Shown here piece by piece: positions 1 to 7,254 of a stretch of DNA of 7,830 nt. Each line of letters begins with the position of its first letter. Positions within the stretch are counted from its first letter, which is position 1. Both the position numbers and the translations under genes were made by a program. Source of the stretch: an uncultured Planctomycetaceae bacterium (lineage in GTDB: Bacteria; Planctomycetota; Planctomycetia; Planctomycetales; Planctomycetaceae); contig CAIXQV010000115.1 in NCBI GenBank assembly GCA_903921605.1, forward strand, positions 1 through 7,830, given 5' to 3'. The notes below the pieces were generated by a model. It worked only from the letters and a program-made list of their open reading frames with translations, ran no database searches and was not told the origin of the DNA.

Positions 1-2079
1 GCCCACCTCGTCCGCGATTTGCTCGAGCTCTTCTCGCACTTTGCCTAATTGCTTGGCGGCTTCGTCGACCTTCTTCGCGGCCGTTTCGGATTCCTCCTTA
101 GCAGCTTCTTCAAGTTTCTTCGCGGCATCTTCGGACAGTTGTTCTGACAATTCCTTCAACTTCTGTTTTTGCTCAGGAGTCATCTGCTGGTCTTTGGACT
201 TTTCCGCCAGCTCTTTGAGTTCCTCTGCCAGTTGTTTTTCCTGTTCGCTGAGCTCCTCAGCCTTCTCCTGAGTCTCCTCGGTCTGTTTTTCCTCGATCTC
301 CTCTTTCAGCTCTTCGGCCGCCTTCGCATCCTGATCCAGTTGCTGCTGAATGCGTTCCAGATCTTCGAGGAGTTGTCGTCTGGCTGCGGCGTCCAGAGTT
401 TCTCCCCCGGGCGGAGCCTCATCATCAACGTAGATTGTCCACGGTCCCTGACAGACAACCTGAGGTCCGGGTACCGGTCGCTCATCCTGAGTACAAACCG
501 TTACCGTCAGCGATTCACCAGACTTCGCGTTCAACGCTTTGAGGTCCAGCGTAAAGTTGTGCGACACAATCAACGCGCCAATCTTTAACGGCTCTGCAAC
601 AACCTTCGTTTTAGGGAGTTCCGCTTCCGCGGTTAAGGCATCGACAAGATCGGTCTGCGGTGCATCTGAATTCGCCGGGTTCAGCCGATACTCCATGCTG
701 AGTGCGCCAATACCGATATCATCCGCCGCACCGCATTCGACCGTGAGCACTTCATCCGGGCGAACTCTCAATCCGTCTTCAATACCACCCACAGACAACG
801 TAGGCGGAGTATCAGGCAGCACAATCAACCGGCGAGCTGTCTCGGTGGAAACACAGAGTCCGGCCTTGTTGAATGCCAGCAAATCGAAATCGCCTCCGCC
901 CTGAGCTTCAAAGCGAAACACGGCCGATAAACCGTCCGGAGTCAATTCTACCGGCTTTTGAGGTTGAACTACTTTCGCCTGATCGGCTCTTGTCTCATCC
1001 TCTTCGTCGGAAACAGTGGCAACCGACTTCCAATTGGACCATTCGATTTGGACGTCGTGCACCGCTTCGTTGAACGTCAGACGAAGTTCAATCTGACTTC
1101 CGACAAGCACCTCCATATCGCCACTTGCTCCCTCAAATGTCACGGGGGCTCGACGAGTATACGCCGGAGCGACTGATGTCAGCGTGGCTGTCTGCAGGAC
1201 CGGTGGATCACCGACCGTCAACTGAAACCACTCCGTCATCGCGCCGCCACCGTAGACTCGATACCGCAGCGATTCGCGAACACTCCGAAGCACAGACGTA
1301 AATTGTTGCTGCTCGGAATTCAGCAACATCGGTAACTCATCGATGATGCCTGACTCCGTGCGGAACTCCAGTTTCACATCCGTTGGTATTTCACCCGGAA
1401 CGCCGTTTCGCCATTGGGGGATGGCCGTAAACTCAACGTCTGCATTCCGTGCGGCAACGCGATTACCTTCGTGTAGTTCAAAGTACAGATTGGACGCCGC
1501 GGCGAGATTTGCGAACGGCATGACGAAACGCTGGGCGAGCAATCCTGAACCGGTTGGCCATAACAGAACCGGGATTAGAATCATCACGAGGGCAACAGCC
1601 GCCATTGCACAACGTCGAATCGTGGAGCGACTTTTGACGATCCTGGAAGGACGAGCCACCTGAATGTGATCTTCGACACTCTGTCGCAGTCGTTCCTGCA
1701 TGATTCGCGTACTGGCATCCGTGACGTCGACAGATTGCTGAATGGAGATCAGAGTCGCGACGGATTCCTGCAGTTCCGGAAACTCCAGATCTACCGCCGC
1801 GCCGAGTTCATCGACTGGCGGAACCTGCAGCAAAGGAATGATCAACCTTTGCGCAGCAATGATGGCTGTCAGTAACAGCGTGAGGGCTAAAAACGCGAGG
1901 CGAAAAAGACCGGGCAGTGAGAGCAGATAATCCAGACCACAGGACAGCAACACTCCTGCGATCAATATGCTGGCCGTTTCCGCAGTGCCACGCAACGCCG
2001 ACTGAATTCGAATACGCCGTCGAACACGGTCCAGCAAGTCAGACAATCCCGCCACGGATGTGGATGCATCTGAGATCAC
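1..2079 (-). CDS. Large membrane-anchored protein with Lys/Glu-rich coiled coil, DUF4175-like (3' end outside window)
   Basis: The frame is open without a stop for 693 codons from a GTG at 2079 to the window edge, and the protein continues beyond it. The GTG is chosen because GGAG lies six bases upstream (2089-2086), the next in-frame upstream stop is TGA near 2151, and the first in-frame ATG comes only after the first membrane helices. A short basic cytoplasmic leader (RVRRRIRIQ, 18-26) precedes hydrophobic segments at about 36-53 and 57-76. A third helix lies at about 157-175. Residues about 176-555 are beta-rich and probably extracytoplasmic, with a segment DDIGIGALSMEYRL near 465-480 resembling the repeated unit of DUF4175 proteins. 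From about 562 to the edge the chain is almost entirely Glu, Lys, Ala, Gln and Leu in heptad-like order, a long coiled coil. The protein is likely a cell-envelope component in planctomycetes; the DUF4175 link is a recollection of pattern, not a search. Function is unknown. Confidence 0.88.
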   Translation of the reverse strand, partial: MISDASTSVAGLSDLLDRVRRRIRIQSALRGTAETASILIAGVLLSCGLDYLLSLPGLFRLAFLALTLLLTAIIAAQRLIIPLLQVPPVDELGAAVDLEFPELQESVATLISIQQSVDVTDASTRIMQERLRQSVEDHIQVARPSRIVKSRSTIRRCAMAAVALVMILIPVLLWPTGSGLLAQRFVMPFANLAAASNLYFELHEGNRVAARNADVEFTAIPQWRNGVPGEIPTDVKLEFRTESGIIDELPMLLNSEQQQFTSVLRSVRESLRYRVYGGGAMTEWFQLTVGDPPVLQTATLTSVAPAYTRRAPVTFEGASGDMEVLVGSQIELRLTFNEAVHDVQIEWSNWKSVATVSDEEDETRADQAKVVQPQKPVELTPDGLSAVFRFEAQGGGDFDLLAFNKAGLCVSTETARRLIVLPDTPPTLSVGGIEDGLRVRPDEVLTVECGAADDIGIGALSMEYRLNPANSDAPQTDLVDALTAEAELPKTKVVAEPLKIGALIVSHNFTLDLKALNAKSGESLTVTVCTQDERPVPGPQVVCQGPWTIYVDDEAPPGGETLDAAARRQLLEDLERIQQQLDQDAKAAEELKEEIEEKQTEETQEKAEELSEQEKQLAEELKELAEKSKDQQMTPEQKQKLKELSEQLSEDAAKKLEEAAKEESETAAKKVDEAAKQLGKVREELEQIADEVG

Positions 2080-2085
2080 CGGAAG

Positions 2086-2089
2086 CTCC
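2086..2089 (-). promoter_or_regulatory. Ribosome binding site deciding the GTG start at 2079
   Basis: GGAG followed by six bases (CTTCCG) and then GTG. No in-frame ATG is available close by, so this site is the main argument for placing the start of the coiled-coil protein here. Confidence 0.65.
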
Positions 2090-2124
2090 GAAGGGGGCGA
2101 GTATGAGAATTCACGTTTCTGGCC

Positions 2125-2164
2125 GCTACACAAATAGTACTTTGAGCATCACGGCTTGTGTAGC
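2125..2164 (-). repeat. Perfect 9-bp inverted repeat between the dehydrogenase and the coiled-coil protein gene
   Basis: The arms GCTACACAA (2125-2133) and TTGTGTAGC (2156-2164) are perfect reverse complements separated by 22 bases. The repeat lies in the 150-base gap after the dehydrogenase stop (2230) and about 46 bases before the GTG start at 2079. In the transcript it could form a 9-pair stem with a wide loop. No T-run follows in the direction of transcription, so a standard intrinsic terminator is not supported. It could be a leader hairpin, a protein binding site or chance. Confidence 0.5.
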
Positions 2165-2229
2165 TGTAACTCCAGAACGGACCTCGAAAGATGCGTTCAC
2201 TGATTTATCTGCGGTTCAAACATCACCGA

Positions 2230-3210
2230 TCAGAATTTCAGCACATCCGGATTCACAACATTCTGCGGAGTCCCATCCAGGAAGGCCCGGATGTTTTCAA
2301 CACACCCCATCGTCAACTGGTCGATCCCTTCCTGAGTCTGATCGGCCGTATGAGGCGTCAGCACGACCTGCTCGCAGCTCAGAATCGGATGCTCGAGCGG
2401 CAACGGTTCCTGATCAAACACATCGAGACCCGCTCCGAAAAGTGCTTCACGATGCAACGCGTCAGCCAGCGCGGCGGAGTCCACAATGGCTCCGCGAGCG
2501 GTATTGATCAGAATCGCCGTCGGCTTCATCTTCGCGAACTGTGCAGATCCAATCAGGCCGGCTGTCTTTTCTGACAATCGAGTATGCAGAGAAATCACAT
2601 CCGATGTCCGGAGTAATTCTTCCAGCTCGACATAGCGAAATCCCAGGTGCTCGGCTTTGGAAGCATCGGGATGAAGACTCCAGGCGACGACATTCATGCC
2701 AATTGCTCGGCATAGGCCGATCATCGCACAGCCGATGTTTCCAGTGCCAATAATCCCGATCTGTTTTCCGCTCAGTGACATCCCCAGATCACCACGCCAG
2801 CGACCAGCTTTCAGTTCGGACGTCATCCAGGCTGCTCGGCGAGCCACGGCCAGCATCAAAGCCAGAGCATGCTCAGCCACGACCGCGGCAGTTCGACCGG
2901 GAATATTGCTGACGACGATTTTTTGCTCGGTCGCGGTCGGCAGATCAATCGCATCATAGCCGATTCCGCAGACCGCTATCATCTTCAGTTTAGGAAGCTG
3001 CTGCAGGACCGCGCGAGGAATCTTCAGGCTGCCTCGTGAGTTCAACAGGATGTCCGCATCCTTCAGACGTCGCGTCTTTTCGGCATCGTCCGCTGGGCGA
3101 TCAGAGTAAAGTCGAACGTCAGCAAATTCCTCCAGCAGTTTCAGATGAGGAGAACGACTGACCATCGGCGGCGAGTCAGCGGGAATTACGATAAGAGGTT
3201 TTGCAGACAT
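2230..3210 (-). CDS. D-2-hydroxyacid dehydrogenase, NAD(P)-dependent
   Basis: This is a cytoplasmic oxidoreductase that interconverts a 2-hydroxyacid and a 2-ketoacid with NAD(H) or NADP(H). At 326 residues it has the normal length for the short members of this family (phosphoglycerate dehydrogenase-like, glyoxylate/hydroxypyruvate reductase-like). The substrate domain contains the family segment around CGIGYDAIDL (81-90) and NIPG (102-105), then VAEHALALML (111-120). The Rossmann glycine motif is GTGNIG (155-160). The catalytic set is complete: Arg239 in NTARG, Glu268 in DVFDQEP and His287 in TPHTAD. The strand-2 end reads VVAWSLHPD (174-182), with no Asp at the place that usually binds the adenosine ribose of NAD, so cofactor choice is uncertain. 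There is no C-terminal ACT domain, so it is not a regulated long-form SerA. The ATG at 3210 is the natural start; no strong Shine-Dalgarno sequence precedes it. It lies 64 bases after the 641-residue protein. The family is firm, the substrate is open. Confidence 0.95.
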   Translation of the reverse strand: MSAKPLIVIPADSPPMVSRSPHLKLLEEFADVRLYSDRPADDAEKTRRLKDADILLNSRGSLKIPRAVLQQLPKLKMIAVCGIGYDAIDLPTATEQKIVVSNIPGRTAAVVAEHALALMLAVARRAAWMTSELKAGRWRGDLGMSLSGKQIGIIGTGNIGCAMIGLCRAIGMNVVAWSLHPDASKAEHLGFRYVELEELLRTSDVISLHTRLSEKTAGLIGSAQFAKMKPTAILINTARGAIVDSAALADALHREALFGAGLDVFDQEPLPLEHPILSCEQVVLTPHTADQTQEGIDQLTMGCVENIRAFLDGTPQNVVNPDVLKF

Positions 3211-3274
3211 GATTCAGACACGAGAGATGCGATATCGCGCGGAGCAGGAAGAGTACCATTTTATGCCACGAGTT
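3211..3274. other. 64-base gap before the dehydrogenase with a 10-bp palindrome
   Basis: The gap separates the TAA of the 641-residue protein from the ATG of the dehydrogenase. It holds the palindrome GCGATATCGC (3229-3238), centred about 24 bases upstream of the ATG, and on the minus strand a TAAAAT hexamer (3263-3258) that differs from the -10 consensus at one position. No convincing -35 box sits at 16-18 bases. No terminator hairpin with a T-run is present, so read-through from the upstream operon is plausible. Confidence 0.45.
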
Positions 3275-5200
3275 TTATTCGACATCGCCGGGAACAGCAT
3301 TCGAATCGCCGATCTGCATCGGAAAATCTCGCACATACAGAATTCGGCCTTCCCGTTTCACGTCCGCGCTGACCGTCATGTCCTGAGTGGTGGGAACAGG
3401 AGCATAGATCAGAATTCTCACACGTCCCTCAGGCATCTCAAAGCGTTTGAGGTCTGCATAAAAGTCATCTGCCGCGCTCCGCGCGACAAGTTTCAGCAGC
3501 GACTTTCGGAAGCATTCGGCAACCGGATTGTCCAGCTTTTCCGAATCGCCAGGACTCGAATTTCCGGAGGGAGTGAGGACCCCGAAAGGTAACCCGGAAT
3601 CCAATTCCTCCGCCGGAGAACAGAACGTCGTCAGCAGGGAAGCACCACCAGCATACGTAAGCTGTTTTTTTGCATCGTCTGCTTTCAACGTGTGAATGCG
3701 TTTCCCATGGATGACGAAGTATTTGTTATCTTTTTGCATCGGGAATTTCTCGTTAAACGACAGCGTCAGAGCCGTCAGTTCCGGGCCACTTTGTTCCACA
3801 TTCGCAATAGTCAGATTCCAGTCGTCCATCGTAAGTCGTCGACGGAAGATCATCGATTGGCTGCTGAATGGAGGAATGCGAGCCACAAAGCTGGCCGAGT
3901 TTCCGGAAGTCATAACGGCATCCACACGCTCATCCGCAGCTCCGGATGCAAGCAGCGTCTGGCGATCTTTATCGTCGAGCGTATAAAGATCTCCGGACGT
4001 CACAAACAGCGTTCGATACTCAAGCGAACTCCAGTGCGTCGCATCTTCCGCGCGAGCAACCGCCAGGGTATGCAGTGATGTTGTTTCTCCATAACCACGT
4101 TGACCAACGAACAGAAAAATCAGACTGAAGAAAACAGCCAGTCCTGCGATGGCTCCGTACGTCACAAGGAAATGCAGACGACGTTGCTTCGACAGGATCC
4201 AGCAGCCCGGAAAAATCAGACCCACATAACACATCGACAACAGAAAGATCAGAATCCAGGCATGGTCCGGCTGAGTTAGTTCTCGCATCCACATCAGAAT
4301 CTCATCGTCATTCACCGTCGCTTCTTCCTGAGCCATATTGCCCCCGGTGCCGATCTGATTGAATGATTGTTCGGGCTCCGCCACCTCCTGGGTAAGTCCA
4401 GGTGGAGTCACGATCGGGGTCACGACCTGCAGACTAAGTCCATCTCGCTGGAAGTCGTGTCGCGTCACCAGACCATTGCCGACGGGAAACTCCGGGAACG
4501 GTTCATTGAGCGGAGCGAGAATTCCGGAAAACGACAGCGTCTGATTGTTGCCGTCTTTCATCAGATGCAATTGGCCACCGGATTTCAGCCACGACAACAA
4601 AGCCTGCTGACGGGGAGCTTCCCAGTCTGGCGCATGATCCAGAAACAAGGCATGCAGCCCGTTCATCGCAGTCGCATACGGCGGAAAAATCTCCGCCGGC
4701 ATATGCTTGATCGTCGTTGGAGACTTTGTGGCCACTCCCTGCTGATCCAGAATCACAGCAGGCAACGAAAGCTGAGCTTCCTTGGAATCTCGATTGCGAT
4801 CAAAAATAACGCGAGGCTGATCCATCGGGTTGAACGTATATGTTTTCTCCTCCGTCTGCAGATCAAAATACCACGTGGCCATATTGCCCAGGATGTACGG
4901 ATAGAACTGTACCCAGCGGCGTGAGTTCGGGCTGACGAATACGGGCTGAGTCGAAATGCCACCGACTTCGTTGAGTGCTCCGGTAACACGTCTCAGGCGT
5001 GCTGTCGCCTCAATCGGCTGATCGCTTAGATTGTCGACCAGAATTGACAAGGGCATGAATTGGCCCGTGACAACTCGCCCATCAAACCCCCACACGACTT
5101 CAACGACTCGGAGCTGCTGACTGTCCTGAGCAATCACGGTCGGGACAAAAATGCTGCCGACAATCAAGGCCATCAAAAATATCGGCGTTGTTCTGTTCAC
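3275..5200 (-). CDS. Signal-peptide-bearing membrane protein of unknown function, coupled to the ABC-2 genes
   Basis: I do not recognise a named family in this 641-residue protein. A signal peptide is clear: Asn-Arg then a hydrophobic stretch (7-22) and an Ala at 24 before QDSQQ. Residues about 30-135 look like a beta-sandwich domain. Residues about 144-250 include an alternating strand/helix segment with SWLKSGGQLHLM (203-214), reminiscent of the GATase-like fold found in accessory proteins of ABC-2 systems such as GldG; this comparison is my inference. An acidic linker (about 271-302) leads to two membrane helices (313-336 and 343-366) separated by the basic SKQRRLH. A second soluble region of about 270 residues follows, rich in predicted strands. 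With the signal peptide cleaved, the two helices would form a hairpin leaving both large regions outside the cytoplasm. The start is GTG at 5200, in a GTGA overlap with the permease stop; GGAAGGGG lies 4-5 bases upstream. A role as the extracytoplasmic partner of the exporter is likely from context only. Confidence 0.85.
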   Translation of the reverse strand: MNRTTPIFLMALIVGSIFVPTVIAQDSQQLRVVEVVWGFDGRVVTGQFMPLSILVDNLSDQPIEATARLRRVTGALNEVGGISTQPVFVSPNSRRWVQFYPYILGNMATWYFDLQTEEKTYTFNPMDQPRVIFDRNRDSKEAQLSLPAVILDQQGVATKSPTTIKHMPAEIFPPYATAMNGLHALFLDHAPDWEAPRQQALLSWLKSGGQLHLMKDGNNQTLSFSGILAPLNEPFPEFPVGNGLVTRHDFQRDGLSLQVVTPIVTPPGLTQEVAEPEQSFNQIGTGGNMAQEEATVNDDEILMWMRELTQPDHAWILIFLLSMCYVGLIFPGCWILSKQRRLHFLVTYGAIAGLAVFFSLIFLFVGQRGYGETTSLHTLAVARAEDATHWSSLEYRTLFVTSGDLYTLDDKDRQTLLASGAADERVDAVMTSGNSASFVARIPPFSSQSMIFRRRLTMDDWNLTIANVEQSGPELTALTLSFNEKFPMQKDNKYFVIHGKRIHTLKADDAKKQLTYAGGASLLTTFCSPAEELDSGLPFGVLTPSGNSSPGDSEKLDNPVAECFRKSLLKLVARSAADDFYADLKRFEMPEGRVRILIYAPVPTTQDMTVSADVKREGRILYVRDFPMQIGDSNAVPGDVE

Positions 5201-7254
5201 ATTGCCCCTTCCGATATGAGCGTGGCCGATGACTTTTCAATGAGCGGAGAATTCATCGGGATTCCGTCATCAAGCCGCTGCAGCAATCGCGGAGCCAGTG
5301 TTAATGTCAGGCCGCGAAAGCACAACATCATCAGGATATGCCACGCAAGGACGAGCACAGACACAAGTACGGCTGTTGATCGTAATCTGGAGAACGCATA
5401 GAACGGAGCCGTTTTAGAAATCCCCGCGAGTCTGTTTGATGCGAGGATGCTCTCATTGGCCCAGATACTTCCGTCGGGACGCATGAGACAGCAGACAGAG
5501 GATATCGTCGCCGTTAATCGTTCGATCTTCTCCTGTCGCTCGATTTCATCTCTTGGGTCGCTGCTGGGGATTGTAAAGTTTTCAGAGAAGCGTTGTTCCT
5601 GGATGCCAAAAAAAGGGCTCAATGTGGACACTCCGAAGCTATATCCGAACTCACCCGGCGTTAACAAAAAAGCGGAGCCTGCAACCCAGACGCCCAGCAC
5701 AGTGATAGCCGCCATGACAGAGCGAGCCTGTGTCGGCGAACGTAACCCCATCAGGGCCGAAAGCCAGACAATCAGATGCATTGATGTATACGTAGTTGCC
5801 GCGACCATGGCACCGTAAAAAAGAATAGTTCCAGGGGTACTCAGCGACAGACTTCGAACGATCTGTACGATATCAAAGTGCATTAACAACAGTGTCAAAT
5901 GAATGGTCAGAATCGGGATAGAGAGCACAATCATCAGTCGATGAAGTCCGGCCACTTTCTGGCTGATGATTTCGCGGCTGGACATTGGCGTCGACAGCAG
6001 GGCTTCCAGCGTTTCACGAGTTCTCTCAGAAGAGATCATCGTGGAGGCTTTCATTGACAGAATCATGGCCGTAATCGCCCACATCAGAAACAGGAGCACT
6101 CGCAGGCCATCAAAGTCTGCTGACATGGAAAACGTGGCCGTGGCGAGACAAATGAAAAGAACTGGTCCTTCCAGCACAATCAGGACTCGAAATAAATACC
6201 GAGCCTTCCCGAGCGACTTCTTGGATCGTTCTCGCCAGGCCACCGGGTCAAATGCCGGCAGCGAGTCATAGTCTTTTATCAGAACAACACCGCCGGTCGT
6301 GTTGTCGTTCAGCTTTGTAAAGAACGTGTCGACCCGCTTGAAGACTCGCAGCAACACCGATGACGAAGACACGAACGCGCGGCGGATGAGAAAGAATCGA
6401 GCCAGCAGGACAAAGAACCCCGAAGCCATCAGCGAAGGGACAGACATCGAGATCAACAACATGACTCGAGTCATCACCTGGCCACCTGAGGCTACAGAAG
6501 TTTCCCGCAGTGCTTCGAACAGCATCTGTTGCAGCCATCCGCGGTTCGACATGTAAACGTTGTACTCGTTCATCCCGCCAAACGCGAAATTCCAGACATC
6601 AAAAGGCGTGACCACCGGATAAAAATAGCCTAACCCCAGGATTTGCGTAAACATGACGATCATTCCTACGACGATGTAGGAGCAGATAAATGCCGACGCG
6701 GTTGTCGAGAACCACGAACTACACAGCAATCCAATGCTGGCATAGAAAACGCACTCACACAGCAACAGCCACAGAGTGCTCAATAGCACAGTCGTATCCA
6801 CGCCACCCAGTGAATAGACAAACGCCAGAACCGGGAACGTCAGCAACAGAAAGGTCAGCATCGGAACCAGCCGACTGGCTAGCTTCTCCAGAATGATCGT
6901 CATCGGTGAAAGACGAGTCACGAAGAGCGTGCCCAGAGTGTTCCGCTCTTTTTCAATCGTGACAGCACCACAAATGAGTGCTGGCATTAACAACTGAACG
7001 CTGTGGAACAACATCGGTACCAGAGCACTGAAGATAACTCCACCACTGCCGTTGAACTTATTTGGTACCCAGCCACCGCCAGGATTTGCAGTCTGCGAGA
7101 TGACCTGCATCACTCGAAAGTATTGCACCATCACAATGGAAAGGATGATAATCGCCCCTGCGAAACGGACGATGTACGTTCGCCGACGATTCGACAACTC
7201 GATCAATTCTCGTCGCAACAGCGGAAGTTCAGGAATCAGGCGAAGCAGGCTCAC
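5197..7254 (-). CDS. ABC-2 permease, two membrane halves fused in one 685-residue chain
   Basis: This is an integral membrane permease, the partner of the ATPase just upstream. Two ABC-2 units are arranged in tandem. Half 1 has hydrophobic segments near 30-48, 74-99, 131-149, 157-181, 185-208 and 262-290. Half 2 has them near 352-377, 385-405, 437-459, 473-500, 512-532 and 625-648. Each half carries the cytoplasmic coupling motif of the family after its second helix: EKERNTLGTLFVTRLSP at 101-117 and SERTRETLEALLSTPMS at 409-425. Most ABC-2 permeases have about 250-400 residues and six helices and work as dimers, so this chain probably supplies both subunits. A long polar loop (about 533-624) precedes the last helix and holds a charged stretch and a Cys-Cys pair (588-589). 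The start is GTG at 7254, within the GTGA overlap with the ATPase stop, and is supported by a GGAAGGG ribosome binding sequence 8 bases upstream. The stop overlaps the next gene in the same way. The transported substrate is unknown. Confidence 0.93.
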   Translation of the reverse strand: MSLLRLIPELPLLRRELIELSNRRRTYIVRFAGAIIILSIVMVQYFRVMQVISQTANPGGGWVPNKFNGSGGVIFSALVPMLFHSVQLLMPALICGAVTIEKERNTLGTLFVTRLSPMTIILEKLASRLVPMLTFLLLTFPVLAFVYSLGGVDTTVLLSTLWLLLCECVFYASIGLLCSSWFSTTASAFICSYIVVGMIVMFTQILGLGYFYPVVTPFDVWNFAFGGMNEYNVYMSNRGWLQQMLFEALRETSVASGGQVMTRVMLLISMSVPSLMASGFFVLLARFFLIRRAFVSSSSVLLRVFKRVDTFFTKLNDNTTGGVVLIKDYDSLPAFDPVAWRERSKKSLGKARYLFRVLIVLEGPVLFICLATATFSMSADFDGLRVLLFLMWAITAMILSMKASTMISSERTRETLEALLSTPMSSREIISQKVAGLHRLMIVLSIPILTIHLTLLLMHFDIVQIVRSLSLSTPGTILFYGAMVAATTYTSMHLIVWLSALMGLRSPTQARSVMAAITVLGVWVAGSAFLLTPGEFGYSFGVSTLSPFFGIQEQRFSENFTIPSSDPRDEIERQEKIERLTATISSVCCLMRPDGSIWANESILASNRLAGISKTAPFYAFSRLRSTAVLVSVLVLAWHILMMLCFRGLTLTLAPRLLQRLDDGIPMNSPLIEKSSATLISEGAM
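5201..5214 (-). promoter_or_regulatory. Ribosome binding site inside the permease 3' end for the next GTG start
   Basis: On the minus strand GGAAGGGG occurs within the last permease codons, just 4-5 bases before the GTG at 5200. It supports initiation at this GTG and coupling of the two reading frames through the GTGA overlap. Confidence 0.65.

Larger units (their letters stand above)
2080..2229. other. 150-base intergenic region
   Basis: This gap between the dehydrogenase stop and the next gene's GTG is the longest non-coding stretch in the window. It holds the inverted repeat at 2125-2164 and the GGAG ribosome binding sequence at 2089-2086. A TACTAT hexamer lies in the repeat loop on the minus strand, but I find no matching -35 box at a normal spacing. 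I cannot say whether the downstream gene has its own promoter. Confidence 0.6.

Noticed and set aside
41..588. Plus-strand open frames rich in Ser, Phe and Leu across the coiled-coil region
   Set aside because: They are the antisense of Glu/Lys codons of the minus-strand gene; composition is low complexity and no ribosome site or family motif is seen.
2136..2141. TACTAT as a -10 box for the coiled-coil gene
   Set aside because: No acceptable -35 hexamer is present at 16-18 bases upstream.
2125..2164. Intrinsic terminator after the dehydrogenase
   Set aside because: The stem is not GC-rich, the loop is 22 bases long and no T-run follows in the direction of transcription.
1917..2507. Plus-strand open frame of 196 codons
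   Set aside because: It runs antisense to both the coiled-coil protein and the dehydrogenase, spanning two genes and a gap, with no recognisable motif.
4367..4924. Plus-strand open frame of 185 codons
   Set aside because: It is entirely antisense to the 641-residue protein and rich in Arg/Gln/His as expected for a shadow frame.
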